Origin: Gammaproteobacteria bacterium
GTDB taxonomy: Bacteria; Pseudomonadota; Gammaproteobacteria; Pseudomonadales; Azotimanducaceae
Direction of reading: 5' to 3'
DNA: 51,263 nt
Assembly (NCBI GenBank): GCA_026706665.1
Contig: JAPOYI010000078.1
Location: forward strand, 1-51,263
Part shown: piece by piece, positions 34,848-44,013 of the stretch
How the letters are laid out: the number at the start of each line of letters is the position of its first letter
Position numbering within the stretch: position 1 is the stretch's first letter
Position numbers and translations under genes: made by a program
Notes under the pieces: generated by a model
What the model was told of the DNA's origin: nothing
The model's input: the letters and a program-made list of their open reading frames with translations, nothing else
Databases searched by the model: none

Positions 34848-35604
34848 AGACATCTATAGGATCGCCCTTGGAGAACGCGTTCGTCCGGACCGTTGGCAGC
34901 GCGAGTTCGCCACTGACGCCTGGCCCGAGGTTCTGATTGCGCCAACGGGCTCGGGAAAGACCGCCGGTGTCACCCTGGGTTGGGTCGCCCATCGGCTGCG
35001 TTCCCCCCGGACGACACCTCGGCGGCTCGTCTGGTGTCTGCCGATGCGGACGCTTGTGGAACAAACAGCAGAAGACGTCTGCGGGTGGTTTCGAAGGTTG
35101 GATGATCGGCGTCTGGGTTCCGGGGCGCTGCCGAAGCCTGCTGACATCCACATTCTCATGGGCGGCGTCGAGGCCGCACGGTGGCTAGATCACGTCGAGC
35201 GTCCGGCCGTTATCATTGGAACGCAGGATATGCTGCTGAGTCGCGCTCTTATGCGTGGCTATGCGTCCTCGCGTGCGATCTGGCCCATGGAGTTCGCTTT
35301 GCTCCACCAGGACACCCAGTGGGTGTTCGACGAAGTGCAGCTTATGGGAACCGGTCGAGCCACCTCGATTCAGCTTGAAGCGTTCCGGCGACTTGAGGCC
35401 GAACAAGCAACAGAAGACGGTAGAGCAGCCCATTGTACTGCCCGCAGCCTTTGGATTTCGGCGACACTTGATCCGAACTGGCTCAAGACCGTGGACTTCC
35501 AAGTCCCAACTGGCAACGCCGTTAAGCAGATCGATCCGAGCGCTGTAAAGGATGATCGACTTCGGCGCCTTGTCACCGCGTCGAAGTTGCTAACTCGGGA
35601 ATGA
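34828..35604 (+). CDS. cas3: Cas3 helicase, type I-G (I-U), N-terminal part
   Basis: This 258-residue frame holds the first RecA domain of Cas3: Walker A APTGSGKT at 38-45, the DExH-like box VFDEVQLMG with DEVQ at 168-171, and SAT at 211-213 (motif III). It stops at TGA 35602-35604, just where the domain linker begins (DDRLRRLVTASKLLTRE). The rest of the protein continues in the next frame from 35606. The start ATG at 34828 has GCGAGG eight bases upstream. Cas3 unwinds and cuts DNA recruited by the crRNA complex. A single inserted base would explain the break (reading EEVEL across it); coupled expression of two halves or ribosomal frameshifting are alternatives. Confidence 0.85.
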   Translation: MASAEVEDIYRIALGERVRPDRWQREFATDAWPEVLIAPTGSGKTAGVTLGWVAHRLRSPRTTPRRLVWCLPMRTLVEQTAEDVCGWFRRLDDRRLGSGALPKPADIHILMGGVEAARWLDHVERPAVIIGTQDMLLSRALMRGYASSRAIWPMEFALLHQDTQWVFDEVQLMGTGRATSIQLEAFRRLEAEQATEDGRAAHCTARSLWISATLDPNWLKTVDFQVPTGNAVKQIDPSAVKDDRLRRLVTASKLLTRE

Positions 35605-35605
35605 G

Positions 35606-37366
35606 GTGGAGCTGGCGTCTTCAAGGGCTACGGATGTCAGGAGCTATGTTGAGAAGCTAGCGGAGTCGGTCGCTGATGCTCACCGCCCCGGAAGCATGAC
35701 CTTGGTAATCGTTAACCGCGTGAAGCGCGCGCAGGACCTTCATGCCGCAATCGTCAAGATTGCGAAACGTCAGGCTGGAGAAACCGCACCACAACTCGCC
35801 TTGGTCCACGGGCGCTTTCGCCTTGCAGATCGACAAAGGGAGATGGCCAAGCTGGTTGGTGGGAAGAAGTACAACAGTTCGGGTCTGATTGTTGTCGCCA
35901 CACAGGCCGTCGAGGCTGGTGTGGACATCTCCGCAGCGGTCCTGTTCACGGAGTTGGCGCCTTGGCCTTCCATGGTGCAGCGGTTCGGTCGGGCGAATCG
36001 CTACGCGGAGTTGGACGAAGGTGCGGATGTTCGTTGGATCGACCTGCTCGCCAAAGTTGGAGACGACAAGCAAGCCGAGGCTGTTTCACTCCCGTATTCG
36101 ACAGATGATCTGAAGGCGGCACGTGAGCGCTTGCACACGCTTGAGGATGTTGCCGCCATTTATCTCGACCTGCCGGGCAGCGTTGACCCGCCATTACGGG
36201 TAATTCGACGGAAGGATCTCTACGATCTATTCGATACCGATCCCGACCTCACAGCGTTCGATGTGGACATCTCTCCTTATGTACGCGATGTGGAAGATAC
36301 CGACCTGCGCGTTTTCTGGCGTGACCTATCCCATGTAGCCGACAGTCCGCTGCGCCCGCAAGCTGGTGAGCTATGTGCTGTGCCGATTGGATCCGCCAAG
36401 GACTGGTTGAAGAAGGTGAGAGGACGAGACGATGCTCGGGTCTTCTACCGAGATCCGCAGTGGCGACGGGGCGAGGGTCAAACAGGAACTGGTCCGCCCG
36501 GCTGGACACGATTGACGCAAGATCCTTGGCCTGGCCTTACGCTTTTGGCAGAACTTGCAGCGGGTGGTTATTCCTCGGATTCGGGCTTCACCGGAGATCC
36601 TAAGCGCGTTCCCGACCCAATTGAGTTGACCGAGCAACAAGATGTGGGTGGCGAAACCGAGGGGCTCGATGAGGATCCACGCAGCGAGATTGGTGTGCCG
36701 GTTGTGCTGCCAGCGCATCTTCGACATGTCGCGGAAGAGGCTGACGGGATTTGCAAGGCACTCGAAGTGGATGCTGCCACGCACGCTGCGGTCGTCCGCG
36801 CAGCGCGGTGGCATGACGTCGGCAAGGCGCATGATGTCTTTCAGCGCTCGCTGCGGCGGGGCCTCGACGACGGCGAAGTCGAAAAAAACGTTCTGCTCGC
36901 CAAGACGGTCAAGTCCACACGCTATGAGCGACCCTATTTCCGCCACGAACTCGCCTCCGCATTGGCTTTGCTCTCGCATGAGAAATGGTCGCGCGACGCG
37001 GATCTGGTTACTTATCTGGTTGCAGCGCATCACGGAAAAGTCCGGATGAACCTTCGAGCGTGGCCGCGCGAGCGGGCTCCTTCGGATCAAAGTCGTGCTG
37101 GCGACCGCTTCGCCCGGGGCGTTTGGGATAACGACGAGTTGCCACCTGTGGACGTGGGTGACGAGAAGTGGGGCGGCGGCAGTTTATCCCTTTCGGTCAT
37201 GGAACTCGGCTGGGACGAGGCAACGCACGAGAGCTGGATGGAACGCACTCGCGGTTTGTTGGAACGATATGGACCGTTCAGGCTCGCATGGATGGAAACA
37301 CTTGTACGGCTTGCCGACTGGCGAGCATCCAGCAAGGAACAGAAACGGCTCTATGGCGACAGTTGA
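35606..37366 (+). CDS. cas3: Cas3 type I-G (I-U), second helicase domain plus C-terminal HD nuclease
   Basis: The 586-residue frame begins at a GTG two bases after the stop of the first part. It carries the second RecA domain (LVIVNRVKRAQDL, VATQAVEAGVDISA, and motif VI QRFGRAN at 125-131) and, at the C-terminal end, an HD nuclease: RWHDVGKAHD with HD at 403-404, FRHELASAL with H447, and AAHHGK with HH at 475-476. Placement of HD after the helicase is the mark of type I-G/I-U Cas3, the reverse of most type I systems. All catalytic motifs across the two frames are intact, so only the join is abnormal. It overlaps csx17 by 14 bases. Confidence 0.88.
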   Translation: MELASSRATDVRSYVEKLAESVADAHRPGSMTLVIVNRVKRAQDLHAAIVKIAKRQAGETAPQLALVHGRFRLADRQREMAKLVGGKKYNSSGLIVVATQAVEAGVDISAAVLFTELAPWPSMVQRFGRANRYAELDEGADVRWIDLLAKVGDDKQAEAVSLPYSTDDLKAARERLHTLEDVAAIYLDLPGSVDPPLRVIRRKDLYDLFDTDPDLTAFDVDISPYVRDVEDTDLRVFWRDLSHVADSPLRPQAGELCAVPIGSAKDWLKKVRGRDDARVFYRDPQWRRGEGQTGTGPPGWTRLTQDPWPGLTLLAELAAGGYSSDSGFTGDPKRVPDPIELTEQQDVGGETEGLDEDPRSEIGVPVVLPAHLRHVAEEADGICKALEVDAATHAAVVRAARWHDVGKAHDVFQRSLRRGLDDGEVEKNVLLAKTVKSTRYERPYFRHELASALALLSHEKWSRDADLVTYLVAAHHGKVRMNLRAWPRERAPSDQSRAGDRFARGVWDNDELPPVDVGDEKWGGGSLSLSVMELGWDEATHESWMERTRGLLERYGPFRLAWMETLVRLADWRASSKEQKRLYGDS

Positions 37367-39710
37367 ATCCTTAACCCTCGACGGTTGCTCACCGACACCG
37401 CTTGCATCCTATCTCAAGGCTCTTGGCGTCCTGAGACTGATATCTTCCGACGCAAATCATGTGAGCGGGAAAGCCGCTGATCCGAATGTACGTGGCTGGT
37501 GGAAGGAAGATCAGTTTCATTTGCAAACAACGCTAGACAGAGACGCACTGATTCAATTCCTTTTGGTTGACTACGCGCCGAGTCCTATCATTGCGCCTTG
37601 GAATGGTGGTAGTGGATTCTATCCAAAGGACAACAAGGACGGATTCGATCCCCTCAATTCGCAGACTGTTGCCAAGCGTTTCAAGCCCCTCGCCTCGGCT
37701 ATTGAAGTGTCCTGCGATGTGCTTGCACGCCAAGCGATAACAACACGTCCCGAAGGGCATGCCAAACTTGAGTTCGTTTCGGTTCTAAGGGCGGAAATGC
37801 CAGATATTGCCCTTGCTTGGATGGATGCCGCACTCGCTCTATCTGACTCGCTCGCCTATCCCCAGCTACTTGGAACCGGTGGTAACGACGGACGGCTTGA
37901 CTTCACGAACAATTTCATGCGACGCCTAGTTGCTGTGAAGCAGCCGCAGGGGCTCTTTAATGTAGTCTCGGGGACCCCGACAGACGCTGCAGCTCGCCTT
38001 CTTTTAAATGCGATTTTTCGTACATCGTCGCCCGGGTTGAGTCCTGTTGCTGTCGGCCAATTCTCCCCTGGTGCGGCGGGTGGCCCGAATGCAACGACGG
38101 GATACGCAGGCAGGGGAGTTGTCAACCCATGGGACTTCGTCCTTATGCTTGAAGGCAGTTGTACATTCGCAAGCACTGCCGCTAGACGTCATCAGAGCTC
38201 GGTTCGCTCTGGCGCGAGCTTTCCGTTTACGGTACGTACAGTTGGTGCCGGTTCGGGAGGCTTAGACGCAGCAGACGAAAACGATGCACGCGCAGAGTTC
38301 TGGGCTCCGCTGTGGAATCGGCCTGCGCGCTTCAGAGAAATCGATGTGTTGCTTGCGGAAGGGCGTGCAGTCTTGAACGGCAAGACTGTTCGCGACGGCT
38401 TGGAGTTCGCTCGGGCCGCTACAAGCCTGGGCATCAGTCGTGGCTTTTCCGAATTCGAGCGCTACGGATTCCTTATGCGTGCAGGCAAAGCGTTTCTCGC
38501 AATTCCGATGGGTCGTCGATCGGTTATTGCCTCGCCCTACAGCCGACTTGTTGCTGATCTTGACCGGGGCGGATGGCTTGAGCGCTTGAGGAGCGTTGGC
38601 CGGGAGATGTCCACAGCGCCCCGTAGCGCGGTTAAACAGCTTGAAGACGCCTTGTTCGGCTTGTTGACTCCGGCATCCGCGCGGGAGGACGTTGAGAGAA
38701 CACTGATAGCTCTCGGCCGGGTTTGTGCTTGGTTCGCTGCTAGTCCTAAATGGCGCGTAGCAGTCGGAACCCCACCTCCTGTTCTGTCACCGGCATGGGT
38801 GAAGACCGCGGATGATGGATCTTCCGAATTCCGTATCGCGGCAGCTCTTGCGGGGCTTGGACTAAGGGCGTCGCGTTTCGGTCAGTCTATGCCGGTGGCA
38901 AGAGATGGCGTGACGCACGGCATGCCCAGTGAACAGGAATTCTCTAAGGTACCTCCGATGGCCAGTCATCTGGCCCCTGTGGAAGAAGAAGGATTCTCCC
39001 TTGGCTCGCGTCGGCGAGCTTGGACCAAAAACCCGAGCACGCCTAATCTTGTATGGGGACGCGGCAGTCTAGTCCCAAACATGATCGCAGTATTGGAGCG
39101 TCGGATTATCGATGCCTCAACCCGGGGCCTTGACGATAAGCCCCTGTCAGGAGCAATCCCTGCGCGTCTGGAGGACGTGACCCCATTCATTCACGGCGAC
39201 TTCGATGACGTGCGCTGTGCGTCTCTCGTTGCGGGATTGATCTGGGCGCAATCAGCGTACTTGGACATGGATGCGGGAGACCTTATGGATCCTGTCCCGT
39301 TTCCGTATGCCGCACTTAAACCCGTCCTTACTTCCAATCAGACACTGCGCCGTATTGGCGTGCTTTCAGAGGCGGCTCGAATGCCGATTCCAACGGGCTT
39401 GATCTCACGGTTACGCGCGGGCGGGACAAGTCGAGATGGTCGGGCCATAGACCTTGCTGTTCGTAGCGCAATTGTGCGCGCCCGCGCATCCGGCATCCCA
39501 TCACCATTCGACTCGTCCTTGGCGGGGGGACGCCAACGGACCGAAGAAGATAGCCGTTTCGGTGTGGGCATTCCGCCTGATCGCTTGGCAGCGGCCGTGC
39601 TCATTCCAATCACCGACCGCGCCTTGGTAAGTTTGCTGAATCGAGCTTACTCCGGCGTCGTGCTCGAACCCAATACGCAATCGAAGGAGGACGTTACCGA
39701 TGCCGCTTGA
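37353..39710 (+). CDS. csx17: Csx17 (Cas8-type large subunit of type I-G CRISPR complex)
   Basis: The 785-residue protein begins ESLTLDGCSPTPLASYLKAL and GVLRLIS, and has GGSGFYPKDN, GTGGNDGRLDFTNNFMRRL and NPWDFVLMLEGS, all characteristic of Csx17 (Cas8u2/Cas8g). This subunit recognises the PAM and holds the crRNA 5' end in the I-G Cascade. The ATG at 37353 has AAGGA about 14 bases upstream and lies inside the end of cas3. It overlaps csb1 by 11 bases. The gene is visibly less GC-rich than the housekeeping genes to the left. No break is seen. Confidence 0.9.
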   Translation: MATVESLTLDGCSPTPLASYLKALGVLRLISSDANHVSGKAADPNVRGWWKEDQFHLQTTLDRDALIQFLLVDYAPSPIIAPWNGGSGFYPKDNKDGFDPLNSQTVAKRFKPLASAIEVSCDVLARQAITTRPEGHAKLEFVSVLRAEMPDIALAWMDAALALSDSLAYPQLLGTGGNDGRLDFTNNFMRRLVAVKQPQGLFNVVSGTPTDAAARLLLNAIFRTSSPGLSPVAVGQFSPGAAGGPNATTGYAGRGVVNPWDFVLMLEGSCTFASTAARRHQSSVRSGASFPFTVRTVGAGSGGLDAADENDARAEFWAPLWNRPARFREIDVLLAEGRAVLNGKTVRDGLEFARAATSLGISRGFSEFERYGFLMRAGKAFLAIPMGRRSVIASPYSRLVADLDRGGWLERLRSVGREMSTAPRSAVKQLEDALFGLLTPASAREDVERTLIALGRVCAWFAASPKWRVAVGTPPPVLSPAWVKTADDGSSEFRIAAALAGLGLRASRFGQSMPVARDGVTHGMPSEQEFSKVPPMASHLAPVEEEGFSLGSRRRAWTKNPSTPNLVWGRGSLVPNMIAVLERRIIDASTRGLDDKPLSGAIPARLEDVTPFIHGDFDDVRCASLVAGLIWAQSAYLDMDAGDLMDPVPFPYAALKPVLTSNQTLRRIGVLSEAARMPIPTGLISRLRAGGTSRDGRAIDLAVRSAIVRARASGIPSPFDSSLAGGRQRTEEDSRFGVGIPPDRLAAAVLIPITDRALVSLLNRAYSGVVLEPNTQSKEDVTDAA

Positions 39711-40650
39711 TCTATCTCCCATTGAGGACCAACCGCGACTCCTAATGGAGGCCGAACTAAGACCGATACAGGGGGACCGTTTCCAACCAACAGGTTTCCC
39801 GAATCTTGGCCACGCGCGATACGAGTCGCCGAATGGGCAAGGACAGATGGTCTTGGTCGAGAGCGCACAGTCAATGGCCAACCGCTTGGAAGCGGTATGT
39901 TGGGACGAGGTCGCCGACGACTGGGTGCAGCCACTCAAAGGATTGCCATATATCAGAGTGGTTAAACGTGATAAAGGGGAGACGGAGATTGTTACCAACT
40001 CTGTGCTCGAAGCTCACCGAATTAACTCCGAGTACATAGCAAGATCGGCGGAGTTCAAGACGGAGGTCGTGGATGAGGTCATGCGGTTCCAAAAGGGCCA
40101 GCCGTTCGACATACGTAGGCAACTTGTACCGGCCCTATTGAGATTCGACATTAACTCCTTGATCCACGGTGTATTCCTTGAGGAAATAGCCGGTGTCATC
40201 CGCTTACCTCGAACACTTTCGGCGTTTATCGAAGCGAGTGACGCGAGGATTGCTGAAAGCGGCGGCGTGAAATTCAATCGTGTCGATCCTTCGTTGAGAG
40301 AAGGCGAGGGGAATGTGCCTTACCCACGCACAGAGTGGGTATCGGCTAGACTCACGGTTTATTTCAACCTCGACTTGCGGCAGATTCGCGCATTCGGGCT
40401 CGGCAGCAATGTCGAAAAGTTATTGATCGCATTGGCGCTGTTCAAGGTTCGTAAGTTTCTTGCTGTGGGCTTGCGCCTTCGCACAGCTTGCGATCTCGAC
40501 CTGGATAGCCTTGCCGTAACACGACCAGAGAACTTTGTACTTCCGAAGCTAGCCGACCTCGAAGAGGAACTGCCCGACCTGATAGAGGCTGTTGGTGCGG
40601 GCGGCCACTTTGGAGACGATCCGGTTCTCACCGTGACCTCCCCGAAGTAG
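39700..40650 (+). CDS. csb1: Csb1 (Cas7-type backbone subunit, GSU0053 family)
   Basis: The 316-residue protein shows RLLMEAELRPIQGDRFQPTG then FPNLGHARY, VLVESAQSMANRLEAVCWD and LIHGVFLEEIAG, the recognised pattern of the GSU0053/Csb1 family, which forms the crRNA-binding backbone of the I-G complex. GGAGG sits eight bases before the ATG. The middle part is rich in basic and aromatic residues near the predicted RNA path. It follows csx17 with overlap and is three bases from csb2, in the standard I-G order cas3, csx17, csb1, csb2. The protein appears full length. Confidence 0.92.
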   Translation: MPLDLSPIEDQPRLLMEAELRPIQGDRFQPTGFPNLGHARYESPNGQGQMVLVESAQSMANRLEAVCWDEVADDWVQPLKGLPYIRVVKRDKGETEIVTNSVLEAHRINSEYIARSAEFKTEVVDEVMRFQKGQPFDIRRQLVPALLRFDINSLIHGVFLEEIAGVIRLPRTLSAFIEASDARIAESGGVKFNRVDPSLREGEGNVPYPRTEWVSARLTVYFNLDLRQIRAFGLGSNVEKLLIALALFKVRKFLAVGLRLRTACDLDLDSLAVTRPENFVLPKLADLEEELPDLIEAVGAGGHFGDDPVLTVTSPK

Positions 40651-40653
40651 ACG

Positions 40654-42303
40654 ATGTTCGCACTCCGCTTCCGGTTTCCTGCCGGTCGATACCACGCGAC
40701 ACCTTGGGGACGGAATGTTAACGAGGCCGATGTTCCTTGGCCGCCAGAACCTTGGCGCTTGCTCCGTATGCTCATCGCCGCCTATTGGCGCAAAGGCGAC
40801 CACGAACGCTGGCCCGAGGATGATCTTAGTCTTCTGATAGACAGGCTCTCGGAGGCTCCGCCAGCTTACCGGTTACCAAGGGGAGCAATACACACGCACA
40901 CGCGCCACTACATGCCTCAGCGTGGCGCAAAGAAATTGATATTCGATGCGTTCTTGCGCATGCCGGACCGTGCGACGATTACTGCGGCATGGCCTGATTT
41001 GTCACTCGATGACCCTCTTTTTTCGTTGGTCGCCGATCTCGCGGCGTCGATAGGGTACTTGGGCCGGGCGGAGAGCTGGACTGACTGCGAAGCGCTGGCG
41101 GATTGCCCCGACGAACCGAACTGTGTCCCGGGCGGTAAGGGATCTGTTGGTGATGCCGTACGCCTCCTCGCGCCGCTCTCGCCTCAAGCCTATGCGACGG
41201 AAAGGAGCCGCCTGTACGCGGACGAGCGAAGACGCTTGTCCGCAGTAGCACAAACGCCCCTTACAGAAAGACACTTGGAAGATCAGATTGCTAAAGCGTT
41301 CCGCAACAACGCAAGTGGAGTTGATACATTGCCGGAACGACTAATCGACGCGATTGCCCTTGACACCGCCGATTGCCTAGCCAAAGGATGGGACCGCCCG
41401 CCGGCATCCCGCGAAGTCCTTTACATGCGCGAGAGGATTGCGGTGCCCGGCGCCGTTCCGCCCGTCGCGCGGGGGCGACTCAGACCAGAGAAGAGATCAG
41501 GCTTGCCGACTGTAGCCCGCTTCCTGCTTGCGGGCCGTCCTCGTCCGCGCATTGAAGACACTGTGAAGATTGGCGAACTCATGCGACTCGCTGCACTGTC
41601 AAAGTTCGGCTGGAGACATGACGACACGACTGGTCGAAGAGTGCCGAATGCGCCACCAGAGATTTCGGGTCGGGGAAGTGACGGCAAACCCCTGCGCGAT
41701 CCATCCCATGTGCATGCCTACTGGTTTCCGGAGGATGCGGACCTGGACGGTTTGATCGACCACATTTCCGTGTTTGTCCCTGACGGTATGTCGCGCGATG
41801 TCCGTGCGAACCTTGATCGCATCGCTCGACTTTGGCTCGAACGTCGACAGCGGTCGAACGAGGACGACAGTGACGAAGTCGGTTTGCAGGAGTGGCGGCT
41901 AGCCCTTGAGGGGTTTGGAAAGCCGGATGACTTCGCTGATGGCGGGTATCTCTTTGGGCGGTCACGTCGGTGGCGGAGTGCGACTCCGTTCTTGGCGGCC
42001 GGTCGCCTTAACGCCGGTGGATACCCACGCGAATTTCGGCGACTCGTCAAGCGAACGGGCCTGGATCGACGCGGCGGATTTGACGCGCGGCAAGTCAAGG
42101 TGTCCGAACTCGACGAAATCGAAATCGGGGGATTTAGGCGACGGATTCTCCGCTACCACCGGTTTCGTTCGCGTGGCGGCCAGGTGCAATACGACACCGC
42201 TGGCGCATCGCTTGAAGTCGAGTTTCCTGGGGCTGTGGAAGGCCCGCTTGCCTTGGGCTTCGGTAGTCATTTCGGACTTGGCCTGTTCGCGTCGGTCGAG
42301 TAG
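40654..42303 (+). CDS. csb2: Csb2 (Cas5-Cas6 fusion of type I-G, GSU0054 family)
   Basis: The 549-residue protein starts FALRFRFPAGRYHATPWGRN followed by EADVPWPPEPWRLLRML, typical of the N-terminal Cas5-like (RAMP) half of Csb2. The C-terminal part contains HVHAYWFPEDADLDGLIDHI and ends with LALGFGSHFGLGLFASVE, the glycine-rich loop of the Cas6-like half. Csb2 both caps the crRNA and is thought to process the pre-crRNA. With csb1 and csx17 it completes the Cascade-like complex. In many I-G loci a cas4-cas1 fusion, cas2 and the array come next; here 242 bases of unrecognised DNA and an ADP-ribosylglycohydrolase follow instead. Confidence 0.9.
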   Translation: MFALRFRFPAGRYHATPWGRNVNEADVPWPPEPWRLLRMLIAAYWRKGDHERWPEDDLSLLIDRLSEAPPAYRLPRGAIHTHTRHYMPQRGAKKLIFDAFLRMPDRATITAAWPDLSLDDPLFSLVADLAASIGYLGRAESWTDCEALADCPDEPNCVPGGKGSVGDAVRLLAPLSPQAYATERSRLYADERRRLSAVAQTPLTERHLEDQIAKAFRNNASGVDTLPERLIDAIALDTADCLAKGWDRPPASREVLYMRERIAVPGAVPPVARGRLRPEKRSGLPTVARFLLAGRPRPRIEDTVKIGELMRLAALSKFGWRHDDTTGRRVPNAPPEISGRGSDGKPLRDPSHVHAYWFPEDADLDGLIDHISVFVPDGMSRDVRANLDRIARLWLERRQRSNEDDSDEVGLQEWRLALEGFGKPDDFADGGYLFGRSRRWRSATPFLAAGRLNAGGYPREFRRLVKRTGLDRRGGFDARQVKVSELDEIEIGGFRRRILRYHRFRSRGGQVQYDTAGASLEVEFPGAVEGPLALGFGSHFGLGLFASVE

Positions 42304-42545
42304 CCAGATGTCCGGTGCATGTCATGAGATCTTAGAGGACTGCGGGCGAGATCACGATTCCTTGAGTACGATTTGTGTTTTGCAGTCGGGTTGCATATTG
42401 GGGTTGACCGGTAAGCCTAATTCGACCAAGTTGAACCGCAGCAAGGAGCAGCGGGAAGCGTTGGAGAACAGGGCCGGTCTTCCCTAATCGCGACAAAAGT
42501 GCGGGCAGCTTCTCCCGAAAGGCCGGAAGAGACCAGCGAGGCCCG

Positions 42546-43571
42546 ATGAATGCCCAGGTTGATCCCGATCGCGCCCGAGGACTCATGGTCGGACTCGCCG
42601 TGGGCAACCTGCTCGGCATCGGGGTCGAGGGTTGGTCGCGCCCCCGCATTGCGCAGCGGTATCCCGACGGCATTCGCGAGATCACGGCGGAAGTCGGCTC
42701 TCCAGACGACGACGATCTCGCACAGGCGATCATCCTCGCCGAGGCTACGGCGGAGGGCGCGCTCGATATCGATGACCTCGGTCGACGGTTTTGGCAATGG
42801 GCGGAGGTCAACGGCGCGGGAATGGGCATTCTGACCCATGAGGTGCTGGCGCTGTACGGCGGTGACGCGCCGCGGTTCGGTGGCCGTGGCCGATCCGCCG
42901 AAGACGCCCGGGCCCCGAATGGATGCTCGATCATCGAGGCTTCACGGCGCGCGTGGGCGGGGCACCGCGCCGGAAACGGGGCATTGATGCGCTGTGCGCC
43001 GATCGCGATTCGTTGGCATGCCGACCCGCTGCGGCTGGTACGGGAGAGCGTGATTTCGACCGTCCCGACGCATTGGGACCCGCGCTGCGGCTGGTCGTGC
43101 GCGCTGGCCAATCTCGCTATCGCCGGGGCTCTGAGGGAGGAAGCGCTATCCGCAGAGGACTTGCTGCGACGGTCGACCGAGGGAGTAGCGGCGGCTCTGC
43201 CGGAACTGCGGCGGTACGACTATGGGAAGGAACCACCCGTTTCGGTGCGGGAAGCCGTGGCGGAGGCATCGGAGGCGCGACTGGAAGATCTGCGGTTCGA
43301 TGGGTCCGACATGGGATATACGCTGTTGACGTTGCAGGCCGCCTTGATTTGCTGGTGGCGGGCCGAGGATTTCGAATCGGCATTGCGCGAAGTCGTCGAA
43401 TCGGGGGGAGATACGGATACCAACGGTGCCGTTGTCGGCGCGGTGCTCGGCGCGCGGTTCGGGTTGGATGGAATACCCCCTGCCTGGCGCGCCAAGACGT
43501 CCGCCATTCGGGCGGGCAGCATCTCGATGGAGTCGTACGCGGATAGAGTGAACGAGGCTGTCGGCGCGTAG
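42546..43571 (+). CDS. ADP-ribosylglycohydrolase family protein
   Basis: The 341-residue protein matches the ARH/DraG fold: DRARGLMVGLAVGNLLGIGV at the start, the metal-binding patterns SPDDDDLAQAIILAE and GNGALMRCAPIAI, and the late site VVESGGDTDTNGAVVGAVLG, where the aspartates bind two Mg or Mn ions. These enzymes remove ADP-ribose from proteins or nucleic acid. The first aspartates DDDD replace the more usual DDT/DDE, a variation seen in part of the family. The gene is directly after the I-G cassette but on its own ribosome site. A deleted second copy lies at 44.4 kb. The substrate is unknown. Confidence 0.87.
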   Translation: MNAQVDPDRARGLMVGLAVGNLLGIGVEGWSRPRIAQRYPDGIREITAEVGSPDDDDLAQAIILAEATAEGALDIDDLGRRFWQWAEVNGAGMGILTHEVLALYGGDAPRFGGRGRSAEDARAPNGCSIIEASRRAWAGHRAGNGALMRCAPIAIRWHADPLRLVRESVISTVPTHWDPRCGWSCALANLAIAGALREEALSAEDLLRRSTEGVAAALPELRRYDYGKEPPVSVREAVAEASEARLEDLRFDGSDMGYTLLTLQAALICWWRAEDFESALREVVESGGDTDTNGAVVGAVLGARFGLDGIPPAWRAKTSAIRAGSISMESYADRVNEAVGA

Positions 43572-43607
43572 GCGGCGGAACTCCATGATTCCTGCTTCTA
43601 CTCGAGG

Positions 43608-44003
43608 CTACACCTCGATTGCCAACGGATGCTCGACGAGCCGACGGTCGACCGTGAGCAGCTTGAGGTTTTCCTCTTGGGCTTGCACCAGTAGCATCTC
43701 ATCGAACGGATCCCTATGGTCGATTGGCGTTTTGAGGCTACAGGCAGCGTGACTGGCGGTCATTGGCAAAAAGATGACGTTCTGTCCTTCGAGCACCGCC
43801 ATGACTTCAAGAGGGTCGAACGGGCTCTTCCGGTCCCCGGAGACATGGCGGGCGCGATACTTCAATCGCATTTCCCAAATCGATACGGCGCTCACGTATG
43901 GTTGCGAGTCCTGCCTGCTCAGAAACAGGCGCTCGGCAGCCGACAGCATCCGGGGCGCCTCCAAGAGATCGTAGAGGTAGGACGTGTCGAGAAGGACGCG
44001 CAT
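43608..44003 (-). CDS. PIN-domain toxin, VapC-like
   Basis: The 131-residue protein has the four acidic positions of a PIN ribonuclease: LLDTSYL with D6, SAVSIWEMRLK with E44, HRDPFDEML with D98, and TVDRRL with D119. It is full length and unbroken, unlike the two PIN remnants at 4.0 and 29.9 kb. The order antitoxin then toxin, ten bases apart and on the minus strand, is the usual vapBC or phd-doc-like arrangement. It would cut tRNA or rRNA when the antitoxin is degraded; the exact target is unknown. Confidence 0.88.
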   Translation of the reverse strand: MRVLLDTSYLYDLLEAPRMLSAAERLFLSRQDSQPYVSAVSIWEMRLKYRARHVSGDRKSPFDPLEVMAVLEGQNVIFLPMTASHAACSLKTPIDHRDPFDEMLLVQAQEENLKLLTVDRRLVEHPLAIEV

Positions 44004-44013
44004 GGGTCAATGA

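Noticed and set aside
42304-42545. Possible CRISPR array or adaptation-gene remnant after csb2
   Set aside because: No repeated unit of 25-40 bases is present and the short frame there matches nothing I know; it is too short for an array of useful size.
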